Source of the DNA: CALMEC01 sp964628685
GTDB taxonomy: Bacteria; Actinomycetota; Thermoleophilia; Miltoncostaeales; Miltoncostaeaceae
Direction of reading: 5' to 3'
DNA length: 64,000 nucleotides
Assembly: GCA_964628685.1 (NCBI GenBank)
Contig: CAZVNM010000001.1
Coordinates: 434,001-498,000, forward strand
Shown: piece by piece, positions 17,061 to 24,943 of the stretch
Numbering within the stretch: position 1 is the stretch's first letter
Layout: every line of letters begins with the position of its first letter
The notes under the pieces: model-generated
Told to the model about the DNA's origin: nothing
The model's database searches: none
What the model saw: the letters and a program-made list of their open reading frames with translations, nothing else
Made by a program: the position numbers and the translations under genes

Positions 17061-18047
17061 ATGACGACGACCCCCCATTCGCACCCACAGCCCCTCGACA
17101 TGCAGGCGTCGCGTCCGGAGACGCCGATCAGCCTCACCCGGGCGGGCGTGACCCGCTCGGCGAAGGCCATCCGCCTGAGCCACGGCGGTTCGGAGAAGCT
17201 CTTCCAGGCCGAGGTGCGATGCGGCGTCGACCTCGACCCAGGCCAGAAGGGCGTGCACATGTCGCGGTTCGAGGAGGACGTCAACGAGGCGATCGACGAG
17301 GTGGTGATCGGTGAGGCGCTCCTCATCGAGGAGCTCGCCGAGGCCGTGGCCCGGCGCGTGGTGGAGACCCAGCACGCGGTGCGCAGCGAGGTGGTCATCG
17401 CGGCCAGCTACCCGGTCGAGCGCCGCACGCCGGTCACCGACATCCCGACCCAGGAGATGTACGGGCTCTTCGGGCTCGCGGCCGCCGGCGAGGAGGGCTC
17501 GCGGCGCATGGTGGGCGTCTCGGCACAGGGCATGAACGCCTGCCCGTGCGCGCAGGGGCTCATCCAGGCCCGGGCCGAACGCGCCCTGCGCGAGGACGGG
17601 TTCGACGACGCGCAGATCGCCCGGGTGACGGCGGCCGTCCCGATCGCGACGCACAACCAGCGGGCCCGCGGGACGCTCTACGTGGGTGTGCCCCACCCCC
17701 GGCTCGTGAACGCCGACGACCTCATCGCCATCGTCGAGGAGAGCATGTCGTCCGAGATCTACGAACTCATGAAGCGCCCCGACGAGGAGTACGTGGTGGC
17801 GCGCGCCCATGCGCGGCCGCGGTTCGTGGAGGACAGCGTGCGCGAGATGATCCGGGGCGTGCTCGAGCGGTTCGGCGACCTGCCCGACGACGCGTTCGTC
17901 GACGCCCACCAGGAGAACTTCGAGACCATCCACGCCCACGACGTCGAGGCGGCGCGCGCGGGGACGCTCGGGGAGATCCGCGCGGAGATGGCCGGCGGGC
18001 ACGGGACCCGGGTGTCGCGGGAGGCGTGGCTGCGGGGCGACGGCTGA
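17061..18047 (+). CDS. GTP cyclohydrolase, MptA/FolE2 family (COG1469)
   Basis: 328 residues. The family converts GTP to a dihydroneopterin phosphate, the first step of pterin or folate synthesis, using an active-site metal bound by a Cys in the CPC motif. Here the motif is GMNACPCAQ near residues 157-165, closer to archaeal MptA (TxCPCAQ) than to typical bacterial FolE2. GQKGVHMSR and YPVERRTPV also fit MptA. The ATG at 17061 has GGAAG just upstream. The gene overlaps the ACT-domain gene by one base (TGATG). Whether the product is the linear or 2',3'-cyclic phosphate cannot be read from sequence. Confidence 0.83.
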   Translation: MTTTPHSHPQPLDMQASRPETPISLTRAGVTRSAKAIRLSHGGSEKLFQAEVRCGVDLDPGQKGVHMSRFEEDVNEAIDEVVIGEALLIEELAEAVARRVVETQHAVRSEVVIAASYPVERRTPVTDIPTQEMYGLFGLAAAGEEGSRRMVGVSAQGMNACPCAQGLIQARAERALREDGFDDAQIARVTAAVPIATHNQRARGTLYVGVPHPRLVNADDLIAIVEESMSSEIYELMKRPDEEYVVARAHARPRFVEDSVREMIRGVLERFGDLPDDAFVDAHQENFETIHAHDVEAARAGTLGEIRAEMAGGHGTRVSREAWLRGDG

Positions 18048-18574
18048 TGCGCGAGCTCGCGATCACCGCCGTCGGCCGCGATCGGCCCGGCATCGTCGCC
18101 GGCCTCACCGAGGCGCTCTACGAGATCGGTGCCAACCTGCAGGACTGCCGTGCGGCGTTGCTTCGCGGGTCGTTCGCCATCGTCGTCGCCGTCACTGTGC
18201 CCGATGCGGTCACCCCCGACGTGGCGCAGGAGGCGCTGGGGCCGACGGCGCGCGAGCTGGGCCTCACCCTGTGGGTGGGGACGACGACGGCGACCCCGGA
18301 TGCCGTAGGCGGTGCGCGCTGCGTGGTGTCGGTGTACGGCGCCGACCATCCGGGCATCGTGAGCGCCGTCAGCCGCGAGCTCGCCGACCGGGCGGTCAAC
18401 ATCACGGACCTCTCGAGCCGCAGCGTGGGCGACCCGCCGGTCTACGTGCTGGGCATCGAGTGCGAGCTGCCGCCCGGACTGGACGTCGCGGACCTGGAAC
18501 GCACCCTGGGGCCCGTGGCCGCCGCCCAGCGGGTGGAGCTCTCGGTCTCCGCCGCCGACGACGAGGTCATGTAG
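18047..18574 (+). CDS. double ACT-domain protein, GcvR-like
   Basis: 175 residues built from two ACT domains. The first (about 1-80) has RDRPGIVAGLTEALYEIGANLQD, the second (about 88-170) has HPGIVSAVSRELADRAVNITDL. This layout matches GcvR, the glycine-cleavage regulatory protein, and related small-molecule sensors. It is coupled to the upstream MptA-like gene and followed 6 nt later by peptide deformylase. One could propose glycine or one-carbon sensing, given its pterin and deformylase neighbours, but the ligand is unknown. Confidence 0.8.
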   Translation: MRELAITAVGRDRPGIVAGLTEALYEIGANLQDCRAALLRGSFAIVVAVTVPDAVTPDVAQEALGPTARELGLTLWVGTTTATPDAVGGARCVVSVYGADHPGIVSAVSRELADRAVNITDLSSRSVGDPPVYVLGIECELPPGLDVADLERTLGPVAAAQRVELSVSAADDEVM

Positions 18575-18579
18575 CCCCG

Positions 18580-19077
18580 TTGATCCGCGACGTCCTGCGA
18601 TATCCCGACCGGCGGCTCAAGGTGCCCGCGGTCCCCATCGGCGCGCCCGGCCCGGCCGCACGGCGCCTGGCGGACGACCTGCGCGACACGGCCGGCCAGT
18701 TCGGACACACCGTGGGGCTCGCCGCCCCGCAGATCGGTGCGCCGTGGCGGATGGTCTTCGTGGACTGCACCGGCCACAGGAAGGTGCCGGAGCCCCACGG
18801 GCCGATGATCATGATCGATCCGGTGGTGACGGCGTCGTCCGGCGGCGAGGTCGGGCGCGAGGGGTGCCTCAGCCTGCCGGACATCACGGCCAACGTGCGG
18901 CGTGCCACCGAGGTGAGCGTGGCCTACACCGACCTGGACGGGTCGAGGTGCAGCATCGATGCGACGGGGTTCGAGGCGCGCGTGATCCTGCACGAGATCG
19001 ACCACCTGGACGGGGTGCTCATCCTGGATCGGGTCTCGTCCCTCACGTTGGACGTCTTCCCCCGCAAGCGACGGTGA
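18580..19077 (+). CDS. def: peptide deformylase
   Basis: 165 residues, usual bacterial length. Removes the formyl group from the N-terminal Met of nascent proteins. All three motifs are intact: GLAAPQIG near residues 47-54, EGCLS near 95-99 (metal Cys) and HEIDH near 138-142 (metal His pair and catalytic Glu). The only sensible start is the TTG at 18580, giving MIRDVLRYPD; no ATG or GTG lies nearby in frame. It is the third gene of the mptA-like/ACT/def operon. Confidence 0.93.
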   Translation: MIRDVLRYPDRRLKVPAVPIGAPGPAARRLADDLRDTAGQFGHTVGLAAPQIGAPWRMVFVDCTGHRKVPEPHGPMIMIDPVVTASSGGEVGREGCLSLPDITANVRRATEVSVAYTDLDGSRCSIDATGFEARVILHEIDHLDGVLILDRVSSLTLDVFPRKRR

Positions 19078-19168
19078 GCCGACCATCGAGGCCCAGGTCC
19101 GGGTCGACCACCTCACCGACCGCCGATGCATGCAGACGCACACACTGGCGGTCACGGGCGAACGTCGG

Positions 19169-20236
19169 TCAGCGCCCGCAGACGGGCCAGGGCGACGCAC
19201 CCTGCTGCGAATACAGCAGTCCGGCCACGCGGTCCTGCTCGGCCTCGGAGGCGGCGGCCGGGTCGGATCCCTGGCCACCCATGCTGGCCCAGGTGCCCGG
19301 GTCGAACTGGTACTTGCCGCGGTAGAGGCCGCTGGGCGACACCGCCGTCGGGTTGCCACCGGACTCGCACTGCGCGATGGACTGCAGCGCATCGGGGTTG
19401 GGCGACGAGCTGGGGGCCGGAGTCGACGGCGTGGACGGGGCCGACGGCGCGGGAGCCGGCGCCGCCTCGCCGCCGGACGGCGCGGGGGCTGGCGTCGGGT
19501 TGGGCACCACCGTGGTGCGGACCGTGCCGTCACGCTGCACGCGTCGCACCACACGGCTCTGGGCGGAGCGCAGGGCGGCGAGGCGCGCGGCGTTGGCACG
19601 ACGCGCCTGCTCGGCGGCAATCATGACCGACAGCTGACGCTGCGCGGACATGAGGGCGCCGCGACGCTGACTGCGGATGCTCGAGATCTCACCGACCTGA
19701 CGGCGCGTCTCGGCGGACTGGGCCTTGGCCTCCTTGTGGTCCTCCACGAGCTGGACCCGCGTCTTCCTGATGCGGTCCTTCGCCTGCTGGACCTCGTCGA
19801 CGATCTCGGCGTCGTGCTTGCGCATGCGCTGCATGTACTGGGCGCCGGACACCGCATCGGTGAACGAATTCGACCGCAGCAGCACCTCGATCTGCGTGGG
19901 CGTCGGCTGACGGTAGATCATCGAGATCCTGAGGCTCAGCACGTTCTGCGCCGACCGCTCGCGACGCCGCGTCTTGGCGAGCTCGTCGGTGTTGTGCGCG
20001 ATCCGGGCGCGGGCGTCCTTCAGCTTCTGGCGTGCCGTCGAGTGCGCGGCGACCGCCTGGTTGTAGCGGGCGTCGTATCCGGCGATCTCGATCTCGAGGG
20101 TGCGGATCGCCTCCATCTGACCGGCGATGGACCCCTGTCCGGCGGCGGGGACGGTGGCGACACCGAGGCCGAGCATGAGGGCGCCGAGGATGATGGCACC
20201 ACGACGGTGCGAGCGTTTCGGAAGTGAGGCCGGCAT
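19169..20236 (-). CDS. secreted coiled-coil protein with C-terminal Rpf-like transglycosylase domain
   Basis: 355 residues. A signal peptide (about 1-33) precedes a long helical, Arg/Gln/Glu-rich coiled-coil region (about 35-230) resembling the N-terminal domains of CwlO/RipA-type wall hydrolases. A Pro/Ala/Ser-rich linker (about 240-285) follows. The C-terminal 70 residues contain AQCESGGN, SGLYRGKYQFDPGTWASMGG and a terminal PWPVC, the resuscitation-promoting-factor/lysozyme-like fold with catalytic Glu near residue 291. It probably cleaves peptidoglycan. AGGAGGAG lies upstream of the ATG. I see no c-di-AMP riboswitch upstream. Confidence 0.88.
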   Translation of the reverse strand: MPASLPKRSHRRGAIILGALMLGLGVATVPAAGQGSIAGQMEAIRTLEIEIAGYDARYNQAVAAHSTARQKLKDARARIAHNTDELAKTRRRERSAQNVLSLRISMIYRQPTPTQIEVLLRSNSFTDAVSGAQYMQRMRKHDAEIVDEVQQAKDRIRKTRVQLVEDHKEAKAQSAETRRQVGEISSIRSQRRGALMSAQRQLSVMIAAEQARRANAARLAALRSAQSRVVRRVQRDGTVRTTVVPNPTPAPAPSGGEAAPAPAPSAPSTPSTPAPSSSPNPDALQSIAQCESGGNPTAVSPSGLYRGKYQFDPGTWASMGGQGSDPAAASEAEQDRVAGLLYSQQGASPWPVCGR

Positions 20237-20398
20237 GAAGGGCGGGCTCCTCCTGTCCGTGTTCGGCGCTGTTCAGATCGCGCCCGGGCGAGAGCGGTGA
20301 CGATAGCAAACGTCGGAATCGTCACACGTTTATCGGCAGATGCAGGGGATGTCTCAAATTGGTGACAGGTCGCACGAACGGGTTGCTACGGTCCCGGA

Positions 20399-21241
20399 AT
20401 GGCGAACGACCGTCCATCACGCACGGCCCAGCATCCGTACCTCGAGTGGTGGGGCCTGACCGACGCCCCCTTCCAGATCGAGCCCGACGCCCGATTCGCC
20501 TTCGAGCGGCACGGGCACCGCGAGGGACTCGCACGCATGCTGTTCGGCCTCACCCAGCTCGGTGGCATCGTGACGATCACGGGTGAGATCGGGTGTGGCA
20601 AGACCACCCTCGCCCGATCGCTCCTGCGGACCCTGTCCGGCGAGGGCTTCACGATCGCGTCGGTCGCAAACCCGCCGCGCACCGCCTCGGGGGTCCTGGC
20701 GGCCCTGCTGGCTGCCCTCGGCGACGAGCGGCGCGGCGGCGGCGCGGCCCGTCTCGCCATCGCGCTGCGCGACCGGCTGACGGGCGCGCAGGAGTCCGAC
20801 AGCCGACCGGTGCTCGTCATCGACGAGGCCCAGCGGCTGGATGCCAAGGCGCTCGAGGAGCTGCGCCTCCTCACCAACCCCGGCGACGGTCCGGCCGTGC
20901 CCGTCGTACTTCTGGGGCAGCCGGAGCTGGCGGCCACCCTGCGCCGGTTGCCGCAGTTCGACCAGCGCGTCGTCGTGAAGTACCACCTCGGGGGAATGGA
21001 CCTGGACGAGACCGTCGCATACATCCACCACCGCACACGCATCGCCGGCGCCACCCGCCGCCTGTTCAGCGATCGCGCGGCGGCGGCGGCCCACGCCGAG
21101 ACCGAGGGCATCCCGCGCCTCGTCAACCTGCTGTGCGCCAACGCGCTCTTCGTGGGGTACGCGCGCGGCGAGACCCAGATCGGCGAGGACCTGATCCGTG
21201 ACCTGGCGGAGGACCGCCGCGACGACGAGGAGCGGGCATGA
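20399..21241 (+). CDS. ExeA-type AAA ATPase
   Basis: 280 residues. Walker A GEIGCGKTT is at about 62-70 and Walker B VLVIDEAQ at about 139-146, with sensor-like VVLLGQPELAATLR and a C-terminal IPRLVNLLCANAL segment. The start, HPYLEWWGLTDAPFQIEPDARF, is typical of the ExeA/GspA and TniB-like family, which couples ATP hydrolysis to assembly of other proteins. No peptidoglycan-binding domain or membrane helix follows, unlike full ExeA. It is translationally coupled to a 108-residue protein and two CHAD genes, which suggests a four-gene system. Confidence 0.82.
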   Translation: MANDRPSRTAQHPYLEWWGLTDAPFQIEPDARFAFERHGHREGLARMLFGLTQLGGIVTITGEIGCGKTTLARSLLRTLSGEGFTIASVANPPRTASGVLAALLAALGDERRGGGAARLAIALRDRLTGAQESDSRPVLVIDEAQRLDAKALEELRLLTNPGDGPAVPVVLLGQPELAATLRRLPQFDQRVVVKYHLGGMDLDETVAYIHHRTRIAGATRRLFSDRAAAAAHAETEGIPRLVNLLCANALFVGYARGETQIGEDLIRDLAEDRRDDEERA

Positions 21242-21564
21242 GCCGCGTGAGCTACCAGGCGATGCTCGACGGTCCGGACGACGATCCGGGCGCCCGTTTC
21301 ACGCCGCTCGACGAGGCGGCGCTGCCGACGCGCCGACGCGACGCACTCATGACGCTCAAGGGCAGGATCTCCCCGCGGCAGCGCCGCTGGCTGGACGAGA
21401 CGGCCACCGCCCAGGGCGTCCCGGCGGACATGGTGCTGATGGTGGCGCTCGACCTGATGATCGCCCTCGATCTCGACTGGCAGGCGATCTCCAAGCCGGG
21501 GGCGCTGCGGACGGCGGTGGCCGAGGCGGTCGGGGTGCGTCGCGACCACGGGACGGCGGGCTGA
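21238..21564 (+). CDS. small protein coupled to the ATPase, function unknown
   Basis: 108 residues, ATG overlapping the ATPase stop (ATGA). No known family is recognised. The central part, KGRISPRQRRWLDETATAQGVPADMVLMVALDLMIALDLDW, is predicted helical and resembles a small helix-turn-helix or adaptor domain. Translational coupling suggests a fixed stoichiometric partner of the ATPase. Confidence 0.65.
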   Translation: MSRVSYQAMLDGPDDDPGARFTPLDEAALPTRRRDALMTLKGRISPRQRRWLDETATAQGVPADMVLMVALDLMIALDLDWQAISKPGALRTAVAEAVGVRRDHGTAG

Positions 21565-21565
21565 G

Positions 21566-22084
21566 GTGGCGAAGGCCTGGGACGTCCACGGCCTCGAGCC
21601 GGACGCACGATTCGCCGATGCCGCGGGCCGCATCATCCTGACCAGATGGCGCGAGATGATGAGCTACCGCGACGGGACGCTCCTAGGTGAGGACATCGAG
21701 GAGCTGCACGCGATGCGCGTGTCGTCGCGACGACTGCGGGCGGCCATGGACGCGTTCGCCGCCGCCTTCCCCGAGAAGTCGTTTCGCCGGAACCTCCGGG
21801 AGGTCAAGCGCATCACCGACACCCTGGGCGACGCCCGCGACCTGGACGTGGCGGTGGAGGGGCTCACGGCGGTGCTGGAGGAGATGGCGCCCGATGAGCG
21901 GCCCGGCATCGAGGCGCTCATCGAGGAGTACCGGGAGCGGCGGGCGGACGAGCGCCACGACATCGAGGCCCTTTTCCGTCATATCGACAAATCGAAGTTC
22001 GCCCAGCGGTTCGAGCGCTGGGTCGCCGATCACACCGGCGTGAAGGTCAAGAAGCTCGACCCCCGTCCCCCCGGGGAGGCGTGA
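21566..22084 (+). CDS. CHAD domain, N-terminal half
   Basis: 172 residues. CHAD (conserved histidine alpha-helical domain) proteins bind inorganic polyphosphate through conserved His, Arg and Lys residues and normally contain two related helical halves. This protein carries the N-half signature ELHAMRVSSRRLRAAM near residues 45-60 and LGDARDLDV near 88-96. The C-half signature (KRLRY) is missing and is found in the next gene. It starts at a GTG one nucleotide after the upstream stop. It is probably one subunit of a split CHAD heterodimer. Confidence 0.8.
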   Translation: MAKAWDVHGLEPDARFADAAGRIILTRWREMMSYRDGTLLGEDIEELHAMRVSSRRLRAAMDAFAAAFPEKSFRRNLREVKRITDTLGDARDLDVAVEGLTAVLEEMAPDERPGIEALIEEYRERRADERHDIEALFRHIDKSKFAQRFERWVADHTGVKVKKLDPRPPGEA

Positions 22085-22674
22085 TGGCCAAGCCCCGCCC
22101 CGTCAGCGGCATCCGGCCCGACCGGCGCATGCGCCCCAACGCCCGCCTGATCCTCGCCACGAGGATCGAGGAGGTGTGGTCGTACTCCGACGACGTCACA
22201 TCCCCGGGCCGCGTGCGCGAACTGCACGACATGCGCATCGCCTTCAAGCGGCTGCGGTACCTGTTGGAGATCTTCGGCCTGGCGTTCCCCACCGACCTGG
22301 ACCCCTTCCTGGAGGAGGTCAAGGACATGCAGGACATCCTGGGCGACATCCACGACCGCGACGTCCAGGTGCCGATGCTGCAGGAGCATCTGGATGAGCT
22401 GTCGGCGCGCGACGACGAGGCGGCGCGCGAGCTCGTGCGCACGACCGAACCCACCGCCCCGGGCGGCGCGCGCCGGCGCGGCCAGGCGCTGCGCGCGTTC
22501 ACCGACCGGCTGAGCGCCGAGTCGACCGCCGACCAGCGTCCCGGCATCCTCGCCCTGTTGGACCGCCGCACCCGGGAGCGCGACGCCCTGTACGAGCGCT
22601 TCCTGACCGAGTGGCGCCGTCTGGCCGACGAACGCTTCCGCGAGCGTCTGGAGGAGGCGCTGGGCATCGAGTGA
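22084..22674 (+). CDS. CHAD domain, C-terminal half
   Basis: 196 residues. It holds the CHAD C-half signature ELHDMRIAFKRLRYLLEIF near residues 47-65 and the matching MQDILGDIHDRDV near 82-94, then a charged helical tail. The ATG at 22084 shares a base with the stop of the N-half gene (TGATG). Together the two genes would reconstitute one full CHAD domain of about 370 residues. Polyphosphate binding is known for CHAD; the split form and the ATPase link are inference. Confidence 0.8.
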   Translation: MAKPRPVSGIRPDRRMRPNARLILATRIEEVWSYSDDVTSPGRVRELHDMRIAFKRLRYLLEIFGLAFPTDLDPFLEEVKDMQDILGDIHDRDVQVPMLQEHLDELSARDDEAARELVRTTEPTAPGGARRRGQALRAFTDRLSAESTADQRPGILALLDRRTRERDALYERFLTEWRRLADERFRERLEEALGIE

Positions 22675-22910
22675 CGCCGGCCGGTGGCGCTCGATCGATC
22701 CGAACCGGCACGTGCGGTTGACACGATGGACGGCAGGAAGGGTGTCGCCACGTCCGGGCCCCGCGACGCCACGCTGGGCTTCAGTGTTCAGCGACTGGCG
22801 GCGCTGGACGACCGGCCATGTGGCCCACCGCGTACGCGGTGACGGAGCTGACGGCGGGCGTGAAGCGGGACATCGCGGCCCTCGTCCGCACGGCGGTGTC
22901 CTGACGCCCG

Positions 22911-24017
22911 TCAGTCCTCGACGACCGTGGCCTCCACGATCTCGGCCATGAGCTCGCGCATGTCGCTGTTGGCCTCGTACACCACGATCTGACGCTTGGC
23001 GCCGTTGCCGTGGTCCACGAGGTCGACGACCGCGGCCAGCTCACCCTCGCACCCCAGCTCCTGCGCGTGTTCGCGCACCTCGTCCAGCGTGCGGCGCACG
23101 AGGTCCTTCGTGGTGATGCGCGTCGCCGTGGGCAGGTCCACCAGCTCGCCGCCCAGACCGTGCCGCGCCGCCAGCCACCGGTTCTCGTCCAGCATCTCGT
23201 AGGCGATGCGGGGCGGGCGGTAGCCGTCGTGGAAGTCGGCGGCGATCCGGTGCACGAGGCTCTGCACGAGCGCGGCGATCCCCGCCGTGTGCTCGATGCG
23301 CGTCTGCACGTCCATCACGCGGATCTCGACGGTGCCCAGCTTGGGATGGGGCCGCACGTCGTACCAGAGGTAGGTGTAGTCGTCGATCACCCGGCTTGCG
23401 ATCTGGAAGGCGATGCGGTCCTGGTACTCCTGCCAGTCCTCGTAGTAGGGCGGGATGCCGACACGGGGAAACGCACGGAAGATCGGCATGCGGGTGGACT
23501 GCAGGCCGGTGCCGTCTCCGCGCCAGTACGGCGAGTTGGCCGACAGCGCCAGGAGGATCGGGCAGTACTGGCGCATGCCGTTGGCGACCGCGATCGCCGT
23601 CTCGGGCCCGTCCACCCCGACGTGCACGTGCATCCCGAAGATGAGCTCCTGCCGGGCGACGAAACGCAGGGCACTGATGAGGTCGCGGTAGCGCGGCCGC
23701 TTGACGATGCGCTGTTCCTCCCAGCGCGCGAAGGGATGCGTGCCGGCCGCACCGATGCGAAATCCCCGCCCGCGGGCACGTTCACCCACGATCCGTCGCA
23801 GGTCGCCCAGCTGCGTGGCGGCCTCGCCGATCGTGGCGCAGGGCTCCGTGGCGATCTCGAGCACCGACTCCATGAGCTCCGGCTTGACCTCGCCGCGATC
23901 CGGGTCGCCCAGCAGGTCCTCGATGGCGTTCACCAGGTCGAGCGTCTGCCCGTCGAGGATCATGAGCTCCTCCTCGATGCCGACGGTGAACCCGGGCCAT
24001 TTGAAGTTGTGCTCCAC
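22911..24017 (-). CDS. carboxylate-amine ligase, YbdK/GCS2 family
   Basis: 368 residues, normal for the type 2 glutamate-cysteine-ligase family. It ligates an amino acid to a carboxylate (often glutamate to cysteine) using ATP. Family marks include FTVGIEEELMILD at the N-terminus, GTHPFARW, FGMHVHVGV, LALSANSPYWRG and GTVEIRVMD. The GTG at 24017 has GGGGAG about 7 nt upstream; the longer open frame is not supported. It is followed on the same strand by nothing close and preceded by a small hypothetical gene 20 bp upstream. Confidence 0.88.
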   Translation of the reverse strand: MEHNFKWPGFTVGIEEELMILDGQTLDLVNAIEDLLGDPDRGEVKPELMESVLEIATEPCATIGEAATQLGDLRRIVGERARGRGFRIGAAGTHPFARWEEQRIVKRPRYRDLISALRFVARQELIFGMHVHVGVDGPETAIAVANGMRQYCPILLALSANSPYWRGDGTGLQSTRMPIFRAFPRVGIPPYYEDWQEYQDRIAFQIASRVIDDYTYLWYDVRPHPKLGTVEIRVMDVQTRIEHTAGIAALVQSLVHRIAADFHDGYRPPRIAYEMLDENRWLAARHGLGGELVDLPTATRITTKDLVRRTLDEVREHAQELGCEGELAAVVDLVDHGNGAKRQIVVYEANSDMRELMAEIVEATVVED

Positions 24018-24037
24018 GCCGTCGCTCCCCGGACCGG

Positions 24038-24427
24038 TTACTCCTGCGCGCGCACCCCGTGGACCGGGTTGCCCGCGGCCTCCCACTGGTAGTAGGAGCA
24101 TGCGGGACCGTACGCCGCCTCGTACTGCTCCACCCTGGGGTTTCGTCCCACGTCACGGGCCACCGCGCAGTGGCGAAGCAGGTTGGGATCGTCCCCCTCC
24201 GGCCAGACGATCACGAGGTGCGCGGCCGTGAGGTGGGACGCGACGAAGGTGCACCCCTCGGCCGGGCAGGGCCACGGATCGGTCCGGACGCAGAACCAGC
24301 CGGAGTAGTCCGCCCCCGAGTCGTCGGTCCAGAGCTCCTCGTCCGGCGGCGACTCGATGCGGATGACGCCCGGCTCGATGACCCCGATCTGGGGCCGGCC
24401 GGGAAGCTGTGGGGTCTCATCGCTCAT
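24038..24427 (-). CDS. hypothetical protein
   Basis: 129 residues, mostly acidic. It contains two Cys in WPCPAEGC and another in HCAV and ACSYYQW, compatible with a small metal-binding fold. No family is recognised. It sits 20 bp upstream of the GCS2 ligase gene on the same strand, so co-transcription is likely. The ATG at 24427 gives MSDETPQLPG; the open frame extends upstream but with different composition. Confidence 0.6.
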   Translation of the reverse strand: MSDETPQLPGRPQIGVIEPGVIRIESPPDEELWTDDSGADYSGWFCVRTDPWPCPAEGCTFVASHLTAAHLVIVWPEGDDPNLLRHCAVARDVGRNPRVEQYEAAYGPACSYYQWEAAGNPVHGVRAQE

Positions 24428-24616
24428 CGGCCGCGATCCTATCCGTCGGTCCCGCATCGAGGGCCGTGAGAGCCGCCACACATCGCGCACACCGGGGACT
24501 TGGAACGATCTTTCCGATTCGCTCGCGGTTTCCGTACGCGCGCCTCGGCGTTCCCTCAACGGATTCACAGGATCGGGGTGGAGACTTCCGTCATGGCTTC
24601 GAAGGAGACCCACGGA

Positions 24617-24943
24617 ATGACCCCCAGACACCGCAATCGCGCACTCCGGCTCACCCGCCGCTGGACGACCGGTACCATGGTCGTCGCCGCGCTCGCCACC
24701 GCGGGCATCGGCACCCACCTGGCCACCGATCGTACGGACACGACGACGAGATCGGGCGACACCGCGCCCGCCACCGCCGGCCTCGATCAGGCCGCCATCG
24801 CGTTCGACGTCTCGGACGACGACGCATACGAGTCCGACGACGATGACCACAACGGCGGATGGTCCAGCACACCTGGCTTCCAGAACGTCGCGCCGGTGAG
24901 CGGGACGACGCAGCCGGCCACCTCGTCCACGCGGGCGTCGTGA
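24617..24943 (+). CDS. small exported acidic protein of the ApbE operon
   Basis: 108 residues. A basic start (RHRNRALRLTRR) precedes a hydrophobic helix (about 17-36), consistent with a signal anchor. The rest is Thr/Ser-rich with an acidic run, SDDDAYESDDDDHNGG (about 66-81). The C-terminus carries VSGTT near residues 94-98, similar to the S-G-A-T sites flavinylated by ApbE. The ATG at 24617 is chosen for GAAGGAG about 9 nt upstream. Its stop overlaps apbE (GTGA). No FMN_bind domain is present here. Confidence 0.7.
   Translation: MTPRHRNRALRLTRRWTTGTMVVAALATAGIGTHLATDRTDTTTRSGDTAPATAGLDQAAIAFDVSDDDAYESDDDDHNGGWSSTPGFQNVAPVSGTTQPATSSTRAS

Noticed and set aside
20237..20398. c-di-AMP (ydaO) riboswitch upstream of the Rpf-like gene
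   Set aside because: Some actinobacterial rpf genes have one, but the leader is too short and lacks the conserved paired elements.
22675..22910. Short plus-strand frame at 22712-22951
   Set aside because: Arg/Pro/Trp-rich composition, no RBS, and it overlaps the end of the GCS2 gene.
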